Of a stretch of DNA of 64,000 nucleotides, positions 21,448 to 32,838 are shown piece after piece. The notes under the pieces were generated by a model. The model had not been told where the DNA came from and made no database searches. It worked only from the letters and a program-made list of their open reading frames with translations. The position numbers and the translations under genes were made by a program. Each line of letters starts with the position of its first letter. Within the stretch, counting starts at the first letter, position 1. The stretch is from Thermothielavioides terrestris NRRL 8126. Lineage: Eukaryota > Ascomycota > Sordariomycetes > Sordariales > Chaetomiaceae. Where the stretch lies: contig NC_016458.1 of the NCBI RefSeq assembly GCF_000226115.1, positions 8,599,501 to 8,663,500 on the forward strand, read 5' to 3'.

Positions 21448-24400
21448 GTGGGTGGGGTGGGCACCAGGGCTGCCGCGCAGCGGCCGCACCCGACGACTCA
21501 CGTTGACCCGTCCTCAGCAGCAGCCGCAGCAGACGCAGCCGCAGCAGCCGCAGCAGACGCAGCAGGAACGCCGAGGAAGTCGCGACGCATCGCGAGCATG
21601 CGCAAGACGTCGCTCCCGGCGGCTCCCCCGCCCCCCCGCCCGCCGACGAGGAGGAGGTTGTTTCCCGCCGGACGGCAGTCGTTGCGCGCTTCTTGGCCGG
21701 TTGTGTCTGATCTTGTGTGATGGGGACGGGGTGAGTATATTTTGCTGCGACTGGGTGTGCTTGCGGGGGATGCTGTTGAGGGAGGGAGGGGAGGGGTGGG
21801 GAGTTGGGGCCGGTAACTGTCATCAGGGGAAAACAAGAAACGCTTGCTTCTTTGGCTTGGCTTACGACGGCGGACGGATGGCTGGCTGGCTGGTTGGGTG
21901 AGTGGAATGGAGTACCAACCAAACTCGGCCCCGGGGCCGGTCCTTCCCGCGAGGGCGTCGCGTACCTATTGCAGTTGGGTTTCTCGCGCCCCTGCACTTG
22001 TCGGAATATTGTGTACGGTCTGGCGCGCACATGAATACCTGTTCGCTTTTTTGGGGGCGGGAAGCGAGTGCTGCTACTCTTTGCTGTCGTCGGGGTATTC
22101 AGACATGATGTGCTGAGAAGGGGGCATGGTATGGACCGGTTGAGCGGGGGAAAAGAGATGCCGCCGGCGTGTACTGTAAAACATTGTGATTACCTAGACA
22201 GTTTGCGACGAGACCTTCGGAGCAACGAGCTGCAACGAGCTTTCCTGTTGCTGTAATTTCGCATACAGATCTGCTGCTTCGGACGTGCTGCCATGCTAAG
22301 GGGCCGTTGCCGGACTCTCTTGTGTTCAATATCTAGTCCGCCCGGGGTACTTGTAATACATACCGGCGAGAGCTCTGGGGGCGAAATGAAATGATCATCC
22401 GGTCCTCAAGGTCGGAAACATCCCCTTCTTCTCCATAACTAGACATTGAACGTGTGTCGTGGCGGTTCCTCAACATTTAATAACAGCGTTCACAGAGCCT
22501 TTTGCGAAGTAAAATGCCCAACTCTCAAGTCGTGCGAGCCCTTTCCTGATGCACACCAAGCGGTCTGAACTTCAAACGATTGCGCACATAGGTCATTCTG
22601 CGATGCTTGGGGTCGCTAGGCTCTCTCCCTGCTATTGGAACAAACCAACTACGGGGTACCGACGTCGGCACTCGTAGGGCATTATATCTGGTACGAGCTC
22701 ATGAGATAGATCATACTCTCAGTTGCCTGCCCGGATGTCGAGACTACGCCTTTTCGCAATATGTGTCGAGGCGCCGCGAGGGTTTGATTTAGCCACCCCA
22801 GCACCGCATGGCTTGCTCAATTCTTCAGGGCTTGTTACCCACGGTTGATTCTAGGAACCACCGCATCGAACGAAACCTTGCAGCTGCGCCGGTTATGAAA
22901 CTGGCTGTCGATTCCAGTCAGAGAATCACCTGACCTGTCAACCCAAGAACCGAGCTGATAGCGCTGCTCTTCGTAAAACACGAACACTTCAGGAGGTAGG
23001 TAGATATGGAGAACCTGATTCCTCCGTGCATTTGTCCAAGCATGGCCGGGGCTGTGGCTGGTCAACAGATTCAAGACTTGGCCGTGTGAAGAACGCGTCT
23101 TACGGCAACATAACCGCTATATACTAGCCAACCAACCATGCGGCAAGGGGGCTCGCCTTGAGTGGTTTGATAACAGCGAGCCCTACCTAGTTGCTGCTAT
23201 AGTCCACGTACATAAATCGAAGCACCGAAGCACGGGGAACATGCAGCCCAAGCCCGGATTCTGTATTCCCGGATCCAGTTAGGCCTGTTTGGAATAGAGT
23301 CTGCCGCGTACGTCGGTAGGGCTCATGTAACCCTCCAAGCACGAGCAGGTGAAACGGGCCTGATCTCAGCCCGGAATCAGGCCTCTCACTTCCCCATCCA
23401 GATCGAGGCTCGGTCATGCACGGTCCGAATCCGGAATCCTGGACCCAAATCCGACAGCGCCACGGAACTCACCGCGCCTCCGATGATCAATGGCTGTGGA
23501 ACACGAGTGTCTGCTTCTTGCTTGGGAAGTTAGCCCAGGAAGGGACTCCTCGCATCCCGCCTCTGGAGGCCTTGTGAACGGATCAGCGCCTTGGCGTGCT
23601 GACCAACCTCAGGCTCGATATTAGCCCAGCTTCACCAGCCGCTTCTAGTGTACAGGTCAGTCCTCATATAGAAAGGCGGAGCGCTGCGGTTGCCCGTCCC
23701 CTTGGCATGATACATTTTTTTCGGTCTGGTTTTGGTGATGAAGGCCGAAAATAGCAGCCAAGTTGTCACCCAGCGATGCGTGGATCCGATCGGGAAGTGA
23801 CGTGGCGTGTCCCCAAATCAACTGTCATGCGAGATCGACGGGAGGGCTTATGTACTACCGTGATATCCCACTGTCTTTGGGTTGGCTGTTTCCCAGGAGG
23901 CGGGGCTTTTACTGACAGCCCAAGTCGAGGCAGCCTCCGGTTGTCATCCGTCGAGAAGAATCGTCGGCTCAACTGGGGCCGCAACCGACAGCCCGGGACA
24001 TTCTCGGCTGCTCGTCCCGGCGCCCCTTAACCACCTGCTTACTGTGCAGTATGTCACTCTGTACTTCGTATGTACACTAACGTTAGGAAGTTAGAGGTGG
24101 CGGAGTTGGGGAAGACACAATCGTGCGCACCCAACGGCGCTGCTGGCCGGATCTGGATCCGGGTCCACCTGACCCCGCCTTTGTTGTTTGGCCGAGATGG
24201 GAGTCGCCGGCTGGAATCGAAAAGGCTTTGCCGTCCTCTGATGGCCCTTCAGGGCACGCCGGGAAAGCGCCCGTTAAGGGAGCTAGTGTAAACAGGTATA
24301 TCACATACACAGGAGGTGCAGGTGTGCACACGGTCAGCGCTTTCAGACTGGTGTCGGGGAGATTCACCGCGATAAGACTGGCGACGCGGGATAAACAAAA

Positions 24401-25961
24401 TAAAAGGAGCGCGAAGATGCAGAGTTGACTGTTTCAAGTCAATGCCTCGGCCGGCCTCCGAAACTGCGAAAGTGGGGGTCGAGCCTCGACTGACTTGCGG
24501 AGGAGAGCGGAATCAATCAGCCTGCGGTGCAAGAAGCAGCTTACTGTGGACTGCGGTACACGACTTGTGGTGGACCGCTTGGCGGCCGTTGGCTAAGGTC
24601 CCCACATTTAATGGATGAAAATACCGACAGAAACAGGAAGGAGCAGCGGCGAACCTTTTGCCGTCCTGTGATGAGGTCCTTCCCGGATTGCACGGGTTGC
24701 ATGGACCAGGGGCAGTTCCTAATTCGGTTGGCGCGCAATCTGCGGAGGTAAGCTTGGCCAGGTCCTGACCTGGAATTTCTGGAAGCAGCAAGCATCTGTG
24801 CCACCGCAGTGGTGCCCGGCCAACACTGAGGGCGTGGTGCAAGCATGACGGTGCGCAATATCGGTATATTGGATGAAAACCGTTTCCCCGGTTTTGCGTC
24901 CCAGTCGCTTGGGAGATGCAGTTGACGATCCGCGGTCTGCCGCGGCGGCTCGAGCGAAACGGCATGGACAAAGGTGAAGCGGCATTGAACCGGCAGCAGC
25001 GTCCACGACCTATGGGACTGGCGCACGGTCTCCTGTTCTCCTCTTCGGCGCATCTCTTTGATGAATGCTTTTCCTCTAGTCTGGCTGAAATGTTTGGCCG
25101 GGGAGGCCGCGTTTCCGGGCGGGCGGGTCCTGGATTCAGAATGCGGGGTGACGATCTGCTCGCCCTGAGCGGTGCAGAGCGAACTGAGGGAGCGCGTTTC
25201 AAAAGTTCGTGCGTATGCGGTGCGGGGATCCGGGGAACCTAACCGGGGACCTGAGAACGCCTCCCCCAGCGACGACAGGTGATGGGAGGCATGTGGCTTG
25301 GTCTGGTGAGAACGGCGGCCGGCACTTCGGATCGCATCTGCGCTCTGCGCTCGGCGCCGCCGACCTGTTTTCCTGATCGATGCGCAGGACAAGCCATCGC
25401 CCAGGCCCTCATGTCCGCTCGAGGGGCCGAGTTGGACACCCCAGGTTGCACTCGGCGGATGGCCTCCGTGACTACACCGGCAGCCACACACATCCCCTCC
25501 AATGAGCGGTACTTGCCCCCTGTCGCCCGTCCGGCAACCTTAATCGTTTCCATCGCTCGGCTCCACGTCCTCCACGACGCCTCCATCCGTGCCCAGCGCC
25601 AGCCTGCGCCGGGCCAAGCACGATGTGACATCGCTGCCCGGAGCCCGGGCCATTGACGACCGTTTACGGGCTTCCACGGCACACGCGTTCCCGTCGAGCC
25701 TCGCCCTCGCTCCACCTGGCCACCCCGACGCCAGCGCCTCACCAGGCACAAGCGACATGACCCTTCGGAAGTCGTCCGCCATGCCACCCTCGGCCGGCCC
25801 CCCTTTTTTTTTTGTTTGGCCCTTTCGGCTTTCGAGGATGACGCTATTCCCTATCGGCCATGGGTGGTGGATGAGCCGGAAGTGTGCTGCTGGAGAGTCG
25901 TCGGGCCGTGAGCCGCCTCGACAACCGGGCGGCCCTCTCTCCCCTGACTTGGACAACGGTG

Positions 25962-25977
25962 GCGGGGCAGGCTAGCC
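25962..25977. promoter_or_regulatory. Candidate CreA/CRE1 site next to a palindromic XYR1/XlnR-type site, cbh1 promoter
   Basis: GCGGGG at 25962-25967 fits the carbon-repressor consensus SYGGRG. GGCTAGCC at 25970-25977 is a perfect palindrome that gives GGCTAR on both strands, the core recognised by xylanase/cellulase activators. The pair lies about 185 bp before the cbh1 ATG. Such short motifs occur by chance, so function is inferred from position and from known cellulase promoters. Confidence 0.4.
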
Positions 25978-26048
25978 GTGGAGACAGCGTTCTGGGTGAA
26001 CAGCAAGCCCGGCGAGCCGTCGTGGATCCAGGCGCCTCGACACTCGTC

Positions 26049-26055
26049 TATTTAA
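26049..26055 (+). promoter_or_regulatory. Candidate TATA element of cbh1
   Basis: TATTTAA, 107 bp before the cbh1 ATG, in otherwise GC-rich DNA. Position and base composition fit a core promoter of a strongly expressed secreted enzyme. Confidence 0.5.
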
Positions 26056-26161
26056 CTCGAGATCCCCTGAGTCCAACAGCACGACCGGATCTCGCAACCC
26101 TCGTCGTCCATCACGCAACTCTCTGCCCCAGGACAAGCCCCTCCTTGCACCTCCTCTCACC

Positions 26162-27800
26162 ATGCACGCCAAGTTCGCGACCCTCGCCGCCCTTGTGGCG
26201 TCCGCCGCGGCCCAGCAGGCCTGCACACTCACGGCTGAGAACCACCCCACCCTGTCGTGGTCCAAGTGCACGTCCGGCGGCAGCTGCACCAGCGTCTCGG
26301 GCTCCGTCACCATCGATGCCAACTGGCGGTGGACTCACCAGGTCTCGAGCTCGACCAACTGCTACACGGGCAATGAGTGGGACACGTCCATCTGCACCGA
26401 CGGTGCTTCGTGCGCCGCCGCCTGCTGCCTCGATGGCGCCGACTACTCGGGCACCTATGGCATCACCACCAGCGGCAACGCCCTCAGCCTCCAGTTCGTC
26501 ACTCAGGGCCCCTACTCGACCAACATTGGCTCGCGTACCTACCTGATGGCCTCGGACACCAAGTACCAGAGTAAGTGACCGGTTCGAGTCCAGGTAGCCG
26601 GCCCTGCGAGGTGCTGACCAGCCCCCAGTGTTCACTCTGCTCGGCAACGAGTTCACCTTCGACGTGGACGTCTCAGGCCTCGGCTGCGGTCTGAACGGCG
26701 CCCTCTACTTCGTCTCCATGGACGAGGACGGTGGTCTTTCCAAGTACTCGGGCAACAAGGCTGGCGCCAAGTACGGCACCGGCTACTGCGACTCGCAGTG
26801 CCCCCGCGACCTCAAGTTCATCAACGGCGAGGCTAACAACGTTGGCTGGACCCCGTCGTCCAACGACAAGAACGCCGGCTTGGGCAACTACGGCAGCTGC
26901 TGCTCCGAGATGGATGTCTGGGAGGCCAACAGCATCTCGGCGGCCTACACGCCCCATCCTTGCACTACCATCGGCCAGACGCGCTGCGAGGGCGACGACT
27001 GCGGTGGTACCTACAGCACTGACCGCTACGCCGGCGAGTGCGACCCTGACGGATGCGACTTCAACTCGTACCGCATGGGCAACACGACCTTCTACGGCAA
27101 GGGCATGACCGTCGACACCAGCAAGAAGTTCACGGTGGTGACCCAGTTCCTGACGGACTCGTCTGGCAACCTGTCCGAGATCAAGCGCTTCTACGTCCAG
27201 AACGGCGTCGTCATTCCCAACTCGAACTCCAACATCGCGGGCGTCTCGGGCAACTCCATCACCCAGGCCTTCTGCGATGCTCAGAAGACCGCTTTCGGCG
27301 ACACCAACGTCTTCGACCAAAAGGGCGGCCTGGCCCAGATGGGCAAGGCTCTTGCCCAGCCCATGGTCCTCGTCATGTCCCTCTGGGACGACCACGCCGT
27401 CAACATGCTCTGGCTCGACTCGACCTACCCGACCGACGCGGCCGGCAAGCCGGGCGCCGCCCGCGGTACCTGCCCCACCACCTCGGGCGTCCCCGCCGAC
27501 GTCGAGTCCCAGGCGCCCAACTCCAAGGTCATCTACTCCAACATCCGCTTCGGCCCCATCGGCTCCACCGTCTCCGGCCTGCCCGGCGGCGGCAGCAACC
27601 CCGGCGGCGGCTCCAGCTCCACCACCACCACCACCAGACCCGCCACCTCCACCACCTCCTCGGCCAGCTCCGGCCCGACCGGCGGTGGCACGGCTGCCCA
27701 CTGGGGCCAGTGCGGCGGCATCGGCTGGACCGGCCCGACCGTCTGCGCCTCGCCCTACACCTGCCAGAAGCTGAACGACTGGTACTACCAGTGCCTCTAA
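26162..27800 (+). CDS. cbh1: Cellobiohydrolase I (GH7) with C-terminal CBM1
   Basis: Secreted exoglucanase releasing cellobiose from the reducing ends of cellulose chains. Two exons, 26162-26570 and 26629-27800, give 526 residues; the intron splits the Met codon of [12 protein letters not shown]. Residues 1-17 are a signal peptide (cleavage before QQACTL). The GH7 domain spans about 18-455 and carries the catalytic ExDxxE motif in [11 protein letters not shown]: Glu230 (nucleophile), Asp232, Glu235 (acid/base). Many paired Cys and the NSNSNIAG region are typical. A Gly/Ser/Thr linker (about 458-490) leads to a family 1 cellulose-binding module, [16 protein letters not shown] to WYYQCL at the end, with the flat-face Trp/Tyr residues. 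C/G-biased codon use is extreme, as expected for high expression. The sequence is very close to CBH1 of thermophilic Chaetomiaceae, from memory. Confidence 0.98.
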
Positions 27801-29254
27801 AGCGCCGCGCTTTTCCCCTGATGACGATGACAAATGTGGAGAGCGCTTGGGCAGCTTTTTTAGAGGGAGTGGGCAGGTAATAAATGAGCCGGTGGTATGC
27901 ATGGATCGGCAGCCCTTTTTGACTACTGTACATAGTTTTCCCGATGCATGATGGGGGTGTTCTTGTTCCCCTTTCTGTTCAACTTCGCCGTATATAAATT
28001 GATGCATTCCTTTTGGTCTGGAAGCCTGCTTGCCGTGTCCGCCCGCCTGTCTTTCGCTCTGTGAGCGTGACTGATACGCCGTTGTTGCCAACGGAGAGGA
28101 TAGCAGACAAACCGAGGAGATGCATATAGTCGTCTAATATGGCTGCCGATAGACCGGCTGTAAATGGCAGGCTCTGTTTAGGCCGGTACAAACTTGCAGA
28201 TGCTTTGTCGCCTTTGTCTAGCTCACTCGAGGTATGAGATATGACCCTCCGGTCGCGGGCGGAAAGCCGGCTAATCGTGACAGACGGCCTGAGACAGAAG
28301 AGGATCTGCCGAAGCATGTAAGCTAGCGGACATTGAATGGCTCCAACGTCAAATCTATGGTGTCGAGTCTTCGAGAATGAGACAGAAATATCCATTCTAC
28401 ACACATCTTGACATCCAAAACAGGCACATTAGCTGGTTGGTTCGATTGAGTTTGTAGCGTGGACAACGCGCCGCATGCTCACAAATCCACCACGACGGTC
28501 CGAGAAAGAGGCGAGGGAGACAGCAGGAGGGACCATAAGGAGTAAATATCTGGTGCAAAGAATTTTGGGGCTAATATGCGAACTCTTCGAAGCGGCGGAG
28601 CACGAAGTCTGGGAGAGGGTTAAGATCGGGAAAGAGGAGGTAGGTGGAAAGGCAAACTCAAAATGAGTGAGCATCATCATAACCCCCCTCCTTCAAGCTG
28701 TCCCTGTCTTTTCGGGTCACGACTGCTGAACGGAAGAGGGTGCCGTCGATCATAACGAGAATCCTTCAGCCAGCCATCAGACCTGCAAGAAGGAGTCTGA
28801 ACTGTACCAGGTGCCGACCAACCCAGAATGTAATCTAGGATGGAAAACTCTTGCTAGGTCTCTCCGTTACGAGCTCTCTTCCAACAGGCTAGCCGCTGTC
28901 CAGCTGCGCGTATCACAACACTGCCGAGGGTGCCGGTATATTGCACGAAAGTGAGTATAGTGAGGGGATGAGGAACACCACAGCTGTTCCTGGCAAAAGT
29001 CGCGGCAAGTCACAGAGGGCGGATAATTAAGGCGCGATGCAATATGCTCTCGTCCACTCGATATTGGCTTGTGCCGGTCCCCAGATTCCAATCATATGGC
29101 CCAGTGTCGCACAAGTCACCCTTATTAGGGGCTAGATTCCATACGGCACGCTCATGGCGGACCACAAAGGCCAGCTAGGTATGGCGAGAACTCAGGTCCC
29201 GTCTTCTCCTCCTCCTGACCGCTTATCGGACACTTCGAGACTCGACCGCCCACG
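27801..29254. other. Intergenic region downstream of cbh1
   Basis: About 1.45 kb, lower in GC than the flanking genes. It holds the cbh1 3' end and the promoter of the next gene. A possible poly(A) region with AATAAATG lies near 27880. Short frames on both strands have no recognisable domain. Confidence 0.5.
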
Positions 29255-30244
29255 ATGCGTCCCTTGACCCTCTTCAGATTGACGGTCCTGTGCTGCAGCG
29301 CGCAGCAGGCGCAGAGCCTGCGGATCGCCTGCAACCAGATGTGGATCGAGCACACGCCGATCGCCTACGTGATCCAGAACTTCTACAATACCGCCGGCGG
29401 CAGCAGCGGCGGTGGCGCCGGTAGCGACGGCGACACGGCCACGCTCGTCAACGGCGGCGTGCCGAACCTGAGCGACAAGACGGTCGACCTGGCGGCCAAC
29501 GCCGAGACGCAGGGGCTGATCAGCTACGCGCGCAACAGGAACCTCCGGCTGATCGGCATCGTCGTCGAGGTCGGCTACCGGCTGGTGGCCAACCGGGCGG
29601 CGGGCGTGCGCGCGCTGGCCGACCTGCGCGGCAAGCGGGTGGGCACGATGCCGGGCACGTCGGCGGAGGTGTTTGTGCACCAGCTGCTGGCGAGCGCGGG
29701 GCTGGCGCAGGCCGACTACCGCGTGGTCAGCGGCGGGGTGTGCATGCGGGCGCCGTGCGGCGCCGGCACGCTGCCGCAGCTGCTGCAGGGCGGGCAGGTG
29801 GACGCGTTCGGCATCTGGGAGACGGCCGTCGAGCTGGGCATCGAGGCGCTCGGCCCGGCCAACGCGGTCGTCTTCCAGAACGCGTCCGTCTACCGCGAGG
29901 TCTACTCGCTGTACTCGACCGCCGACAAGCTGCGGGACGCCGGTGCGCGCAAGCGCATCGTGCAGTTCGTGCGCGCGCTGAACCAGACGTACGCCGTCTT
30001 TGCGAACCAGCCGGACAAGGTGTATTCGACGGTGGCGCAGATGGTCTCTGTCAATGTGCCCGTGCTGCAGAAGGTCTGGAGTGTCCACAAATGGGGCCCG
30101 GGGAGTCTGGGGCCGGACCTGGTGGATTATCTGGCGAATGAGGACCAGTACCTTTCCAAGACCGAGGGACGGCAGGCATTCTCCAGGGCTGACTTGGAGA
30201 CATTTGTCGATGCAAGTGTGTATCAGGAGGCCATGCAGGGGTAG
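29255..30244 (+). CDS. Secreted NMT1/SsuA-like substrate-binding protein
   Basis: A single 329-residue exon. The N-terminus (MRPLTLFRLTVLCCSAQQAQS) looks like a signal peptide. The rest has the two-lobed fold order of periplasmic nitrate/sulfonate/pyrimidine-precursor binding proteins. LRIACNQMWIEHTPIAYVIQNFY opens lobe 1; VDLAANAETQGLISYARNRNLRLIGIVVE follows; LADLRGKRVGTMPGTSAEVFVHQLLASAGL opens lobe 2; LLQGGQVDAFGIWE is the usual second hinge region. A C-terminal helical part (ADKLRDAGARKRIVQFVRALNQTYAVF) is also typical. In bacteria these proteins feed an ABC importer; fungi lack that partner, so the ligand and role here are unknown. It is intron-free and very GC-rich, which would fit an old bacterial gene gain, but that is untested. 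It lies 1.45 kb after cbh1. Confidence 0.75.
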   Translation: MRPLTLFRLTVLCCSAQQAQSLRIACNQMWIEHTPIAYVIQNFYNTAGGSSGGGAGSDGDTATLVNGGVPNLSDKTVDLAANAETQGLISYARNRNLRLIGIVVEVGYRLVANRAAGVRALADLRGKRVGTMPGTSAEVFVHQLLASAGLAQADYRVVSGGVCMRAPCGAGTLPQLLQGGQVDAFGIWETAVELGIEALGPANAVVFQNASVYREVYSLYSTADKLRDAGARKRIVQFVRALNQTYAVFANQPDKVYSTVAQMVSVNVPVLQKVWSVHKWGPGSLGPDLVDYLANEDQYLSKTEGRQAFSRADLETFVDASVYQEAMQG

Positions 30245-30826
30245 GCGGGCTGACGGTCCACTGCGCAAGCAGAGGAAAAGACGAGGGGAGTGGAAGTCGG
30301 GTGAGCTCGCGGGTACCGGCCGGGTTGATGCCCGGTGGGCAAGATCTACGGGTGGTCTCTCTTGGGGCGTGGTACTCAGGAAGCTCGCACAAACAGTTGA
30401 TAACAGTCTGGTGAGAGTCGGGTGATACACCTCCCCCCGCCGTCTCGTAACTCAACTTTCACAAGCCGTCAACGGCTCTGGAAGAGCCGGCCCCTCGCCT
30501 GAAAACATGAGTCAGTGAGCCAAACACAATCCATCAATATGTGCGGTTGGTAAGAGATTGGATAGCCAAAAAATGCGGGCAACACCGCCGAACACCTCAG
30601 TCCCAGCGCCCCAACCTAACTTACTGCTACCAGCACTCAACGACGCCAGCACACAGCTACTCACCCCGTCCGCTCTCAGATCAACGCCGAAAAGAAAAAA
30701 GCACCGTAGATCATCCATCCATTATCCCGAGCAAATTGCCACCCACGCCAGAGGAGCCTAAGCTACCGAAGCCCATCTCACTCACAAACCGCGGAAGCGG
30801 CCCGATCCGCAGACGCCCTCCGACCC
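30245..30826. other. Convergent intergenic region
   Basis: About 580 bp between the 3' ends of the binding-protein gene (plus) and the methyltransferase gene (minus). No gene seen. Confidence 0.5.
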
Positions 30827-32838
30827 TCAGCATTCAGCGCCCTCCACAACCCCCTTGAGCGCGAGCTCGACAACAGCATGGGGCGTCGCGTCGTCGCGGA
30901 AGACGGCCGAGACCGCGAGCCCCGCGGCGTCGGCGACGGCGGCGAACTGCGGCAGCGAGCGCTCCTTGCCGCCGATGGAGAGCATCGAGAAGTCCTTGAA
31001 GGCGGCGTACAGCGGCGGCGGGCGCGGCGCGCGGGCCCAGTCCGGGTTGAGCTGCTCCGAGACGAGCACGCGGGCGGCCGGGTCGGTGAGCGCGCGCGCG
31101 ACGTTGGCGAGGATGCGCACCGCCACCGGGTCCGAGTAGTCGCGCAGGATGTGGCGGAGGTAGTAGACCAGTGCGCCTGCGGGGTTGGGTTAGTTAGTCA
31201 TGGGGGAAGTAGTTTGGGTGTGTCCGTCGTCGGGTGTTGAGGAAAGGGGGTGTTGGGTGGGGGATTGGCTGGGCGTGACCCCTGAGGGCAAGGTTTGCCT
31301 ACTTACCCTGGACGGGCGCCTCCTTCAGAAAGTCCAGCGCCACCCACCGCACGCCCCGCAGCTCTTCCTCATCCTGCTGCTGGGCGGCGGCAACAACCTC
31401 CTCCAGGTCCTGCACCACACACTGCTCGGCCTTCAACCCGGGGTACGCGCGCAGGAACTCCTTGACGGTGTGTCCATCCCCGCCGCCGACGTCCACCCAC
31501 ACCGTCTCCCGCCCTTCGCTGGCCGCCCGCAGGACGTTGCTCATGTCGTACATGCCCGTCACGGGCACGCGCCTGCTGGTGATGCGCATGGCGAGGTTGA
31601 AGTTCTTCATGGCCGCTTCGTCTTTTTTGAGCAGCGAGAAGTAATCCTCCTCCGGGTGCCCGGCCAAGTAACTCGTGGGGATGTGAGCCGGGCCGACAGG
31701 CTCCGTGCGGCCGTAGGTGTCGAAGTAGGAAGGTAGGATGGTAGAGACGGCGTTGATGTGCTTGTACATGACGGAAAACATGGCGGACATGGGCTGGCCC
31801 GAGAGGAGCATGAGGGAGACGGGGGTGTGCGAGAGAGATGGGACTGGCTGTGTTTCGGAAGGCGGGTGATGAACGAGCACGTGGGATGAAGTGAGCATGC
31901 TCGCCACCCGGACTTGTCCAGAGTTAGCTGGGCATGACAATGAAGAGGGACGGAGCTGAGTACTGACCAACGAGTCCTTCGTCGGCGTTGATTCGCCGTG
32001 CGAGGTCAGCATAGGTGATACTGGCCTCGCTCCCCGCGGGAATCAAGTCGAACGCGCCCCAGCACAGAAAGAGGCGCACGGCTGAGATGACAGACATATT
32101 GGCGAACCAGCCCAGGATAGTGTCGCCGGGTGGACGCACTGCATCGGCTATCTCGGCGGCGCCCGTGGCTGCTACGACGCGAGCGGCGTCCTCGCTTGTG
32201 GCCTGCGAAATCTTGAGGCTGACTTCGTCGACCAGGCGGCGGATACGGTCCAGGCCGAGCCCTGTGTTGAGGGGAGACGTCGGTTTGGCCTCGCTCCCAT
32301 GGGCGCTACCGGGATTGCTGCTGCTGCTGCCCTTCGGAACTTGATCCGCTGGCCCGTCCGGCTCCATCTTGCTGCCAGTGAGTTCCGTGTCGGTTCCTTT
32401 GTCGCTGGCCTCCGCACCACTGTTTCTGTTCGTCGACATGGCGAGATGGGCCTGTGGACTGTGATGTCTGCTATCCGTGGTCTGGGTGGCGTTTATACTC
32501 AGCTGTGGGGAGCTAGCTACCACCATCTTCTCCGACGTGATGCTGTCTCTGGCCGCCCATCTTCCCGTCCGATCTGCGTCTTCCCGCACCGCCTCAGCCA
32601 GACCTCCAGCCAGGTCCTCAGGATTCAGTTTGCCTTTGCCATCCTCCCTGAACTTTGGAACGGGACTGAGCTGAGGGGTCGGGATCGCGCTCCTCCCGTC
32701 TGCCGAGGCGCTGGCGAGGTAACTGTTGATGATCCCCTGGATTTTCTTGAGCGTGTCGACAGCGTCCAGGTTTGAGCAAGGGTCAGGCCCAATGGAGCGA
32801 TCCTGGCTGCCGAAACAGTTTGTGAAAGGCGCAGCCAT
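30827..32838 (-). CDS. SAM-dependent O-methyltransferase (plant/fungal type) with long N-terminal extension
   Basis: Three exons, 32838-31968, 31912-31307 and 31176-30827, give 608 residues. The introns have GTCAGT/ACAAG and GTAAGT/GCAG ends, and both rejoin in frame. The C-terminal ~400 residues are a class I O-methyltransferase. The N-terminal dimerisation/winged-helix part includes VSAVRLFLCWGAFDLI-like sequence and ITYADLARRINADEGLV. The SAM-binding motif I is TVWVDVGGGDGHTVKEF. The C-terminal helices include ALVYYLRHILRDYSD and the family ending GKERSLPQFAAVADAAGL. Such enzymes usually methylate phenolic hydroxyls of secondary metabolites. Residues 1 to ~200 are Ser/Gly/Asp-rich and not part of the family; an in-frame ATG at 32439 (MSTNRNSG) is a plausible later start. 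The neighbour upstream is a Zn2Cys6 regulator; no polyketide or peptide synthase is in the window. Confidence 0.88.

Larger units (their letters stand above)
21448..26161. other. 4.7-kb gene-free region upstream of cbh1
   Basis: No recognisable gene. At 21515-21566 the DNA is a CAG/GCAGCC-rich simple repeat just after the SNF5-family gene. Minus-strand open frames near 24500-25800 (up to 316 codons) have no domain and overlap equally long frames in other phases, so I take them as chance in GC-rich DNA. The right end is the cbh1 promoter. A lone GGCTAA, the XYR1/XlnR core, lies at 24591-24596. Confidence 0.5.

Noticed and set aside
24513..25787. Long minus-strand open frames (up to 316 codons) upstream of cbh1
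   Set aside because: Composition is Arg/Pro/Ser-rich as expected from GC-rich noncoding DNA, several phases are open at once, and no motif or splice pattern supports a gene.
26580..26595. A perfect match to the tRNA B-box (GGTTCGAGTCC) inside the cbh1 intron
   Set aside because: The bases around it do not pair as a T-stem, and no A-box, anticodon arm or acceptor stem fits. It is a chance match.
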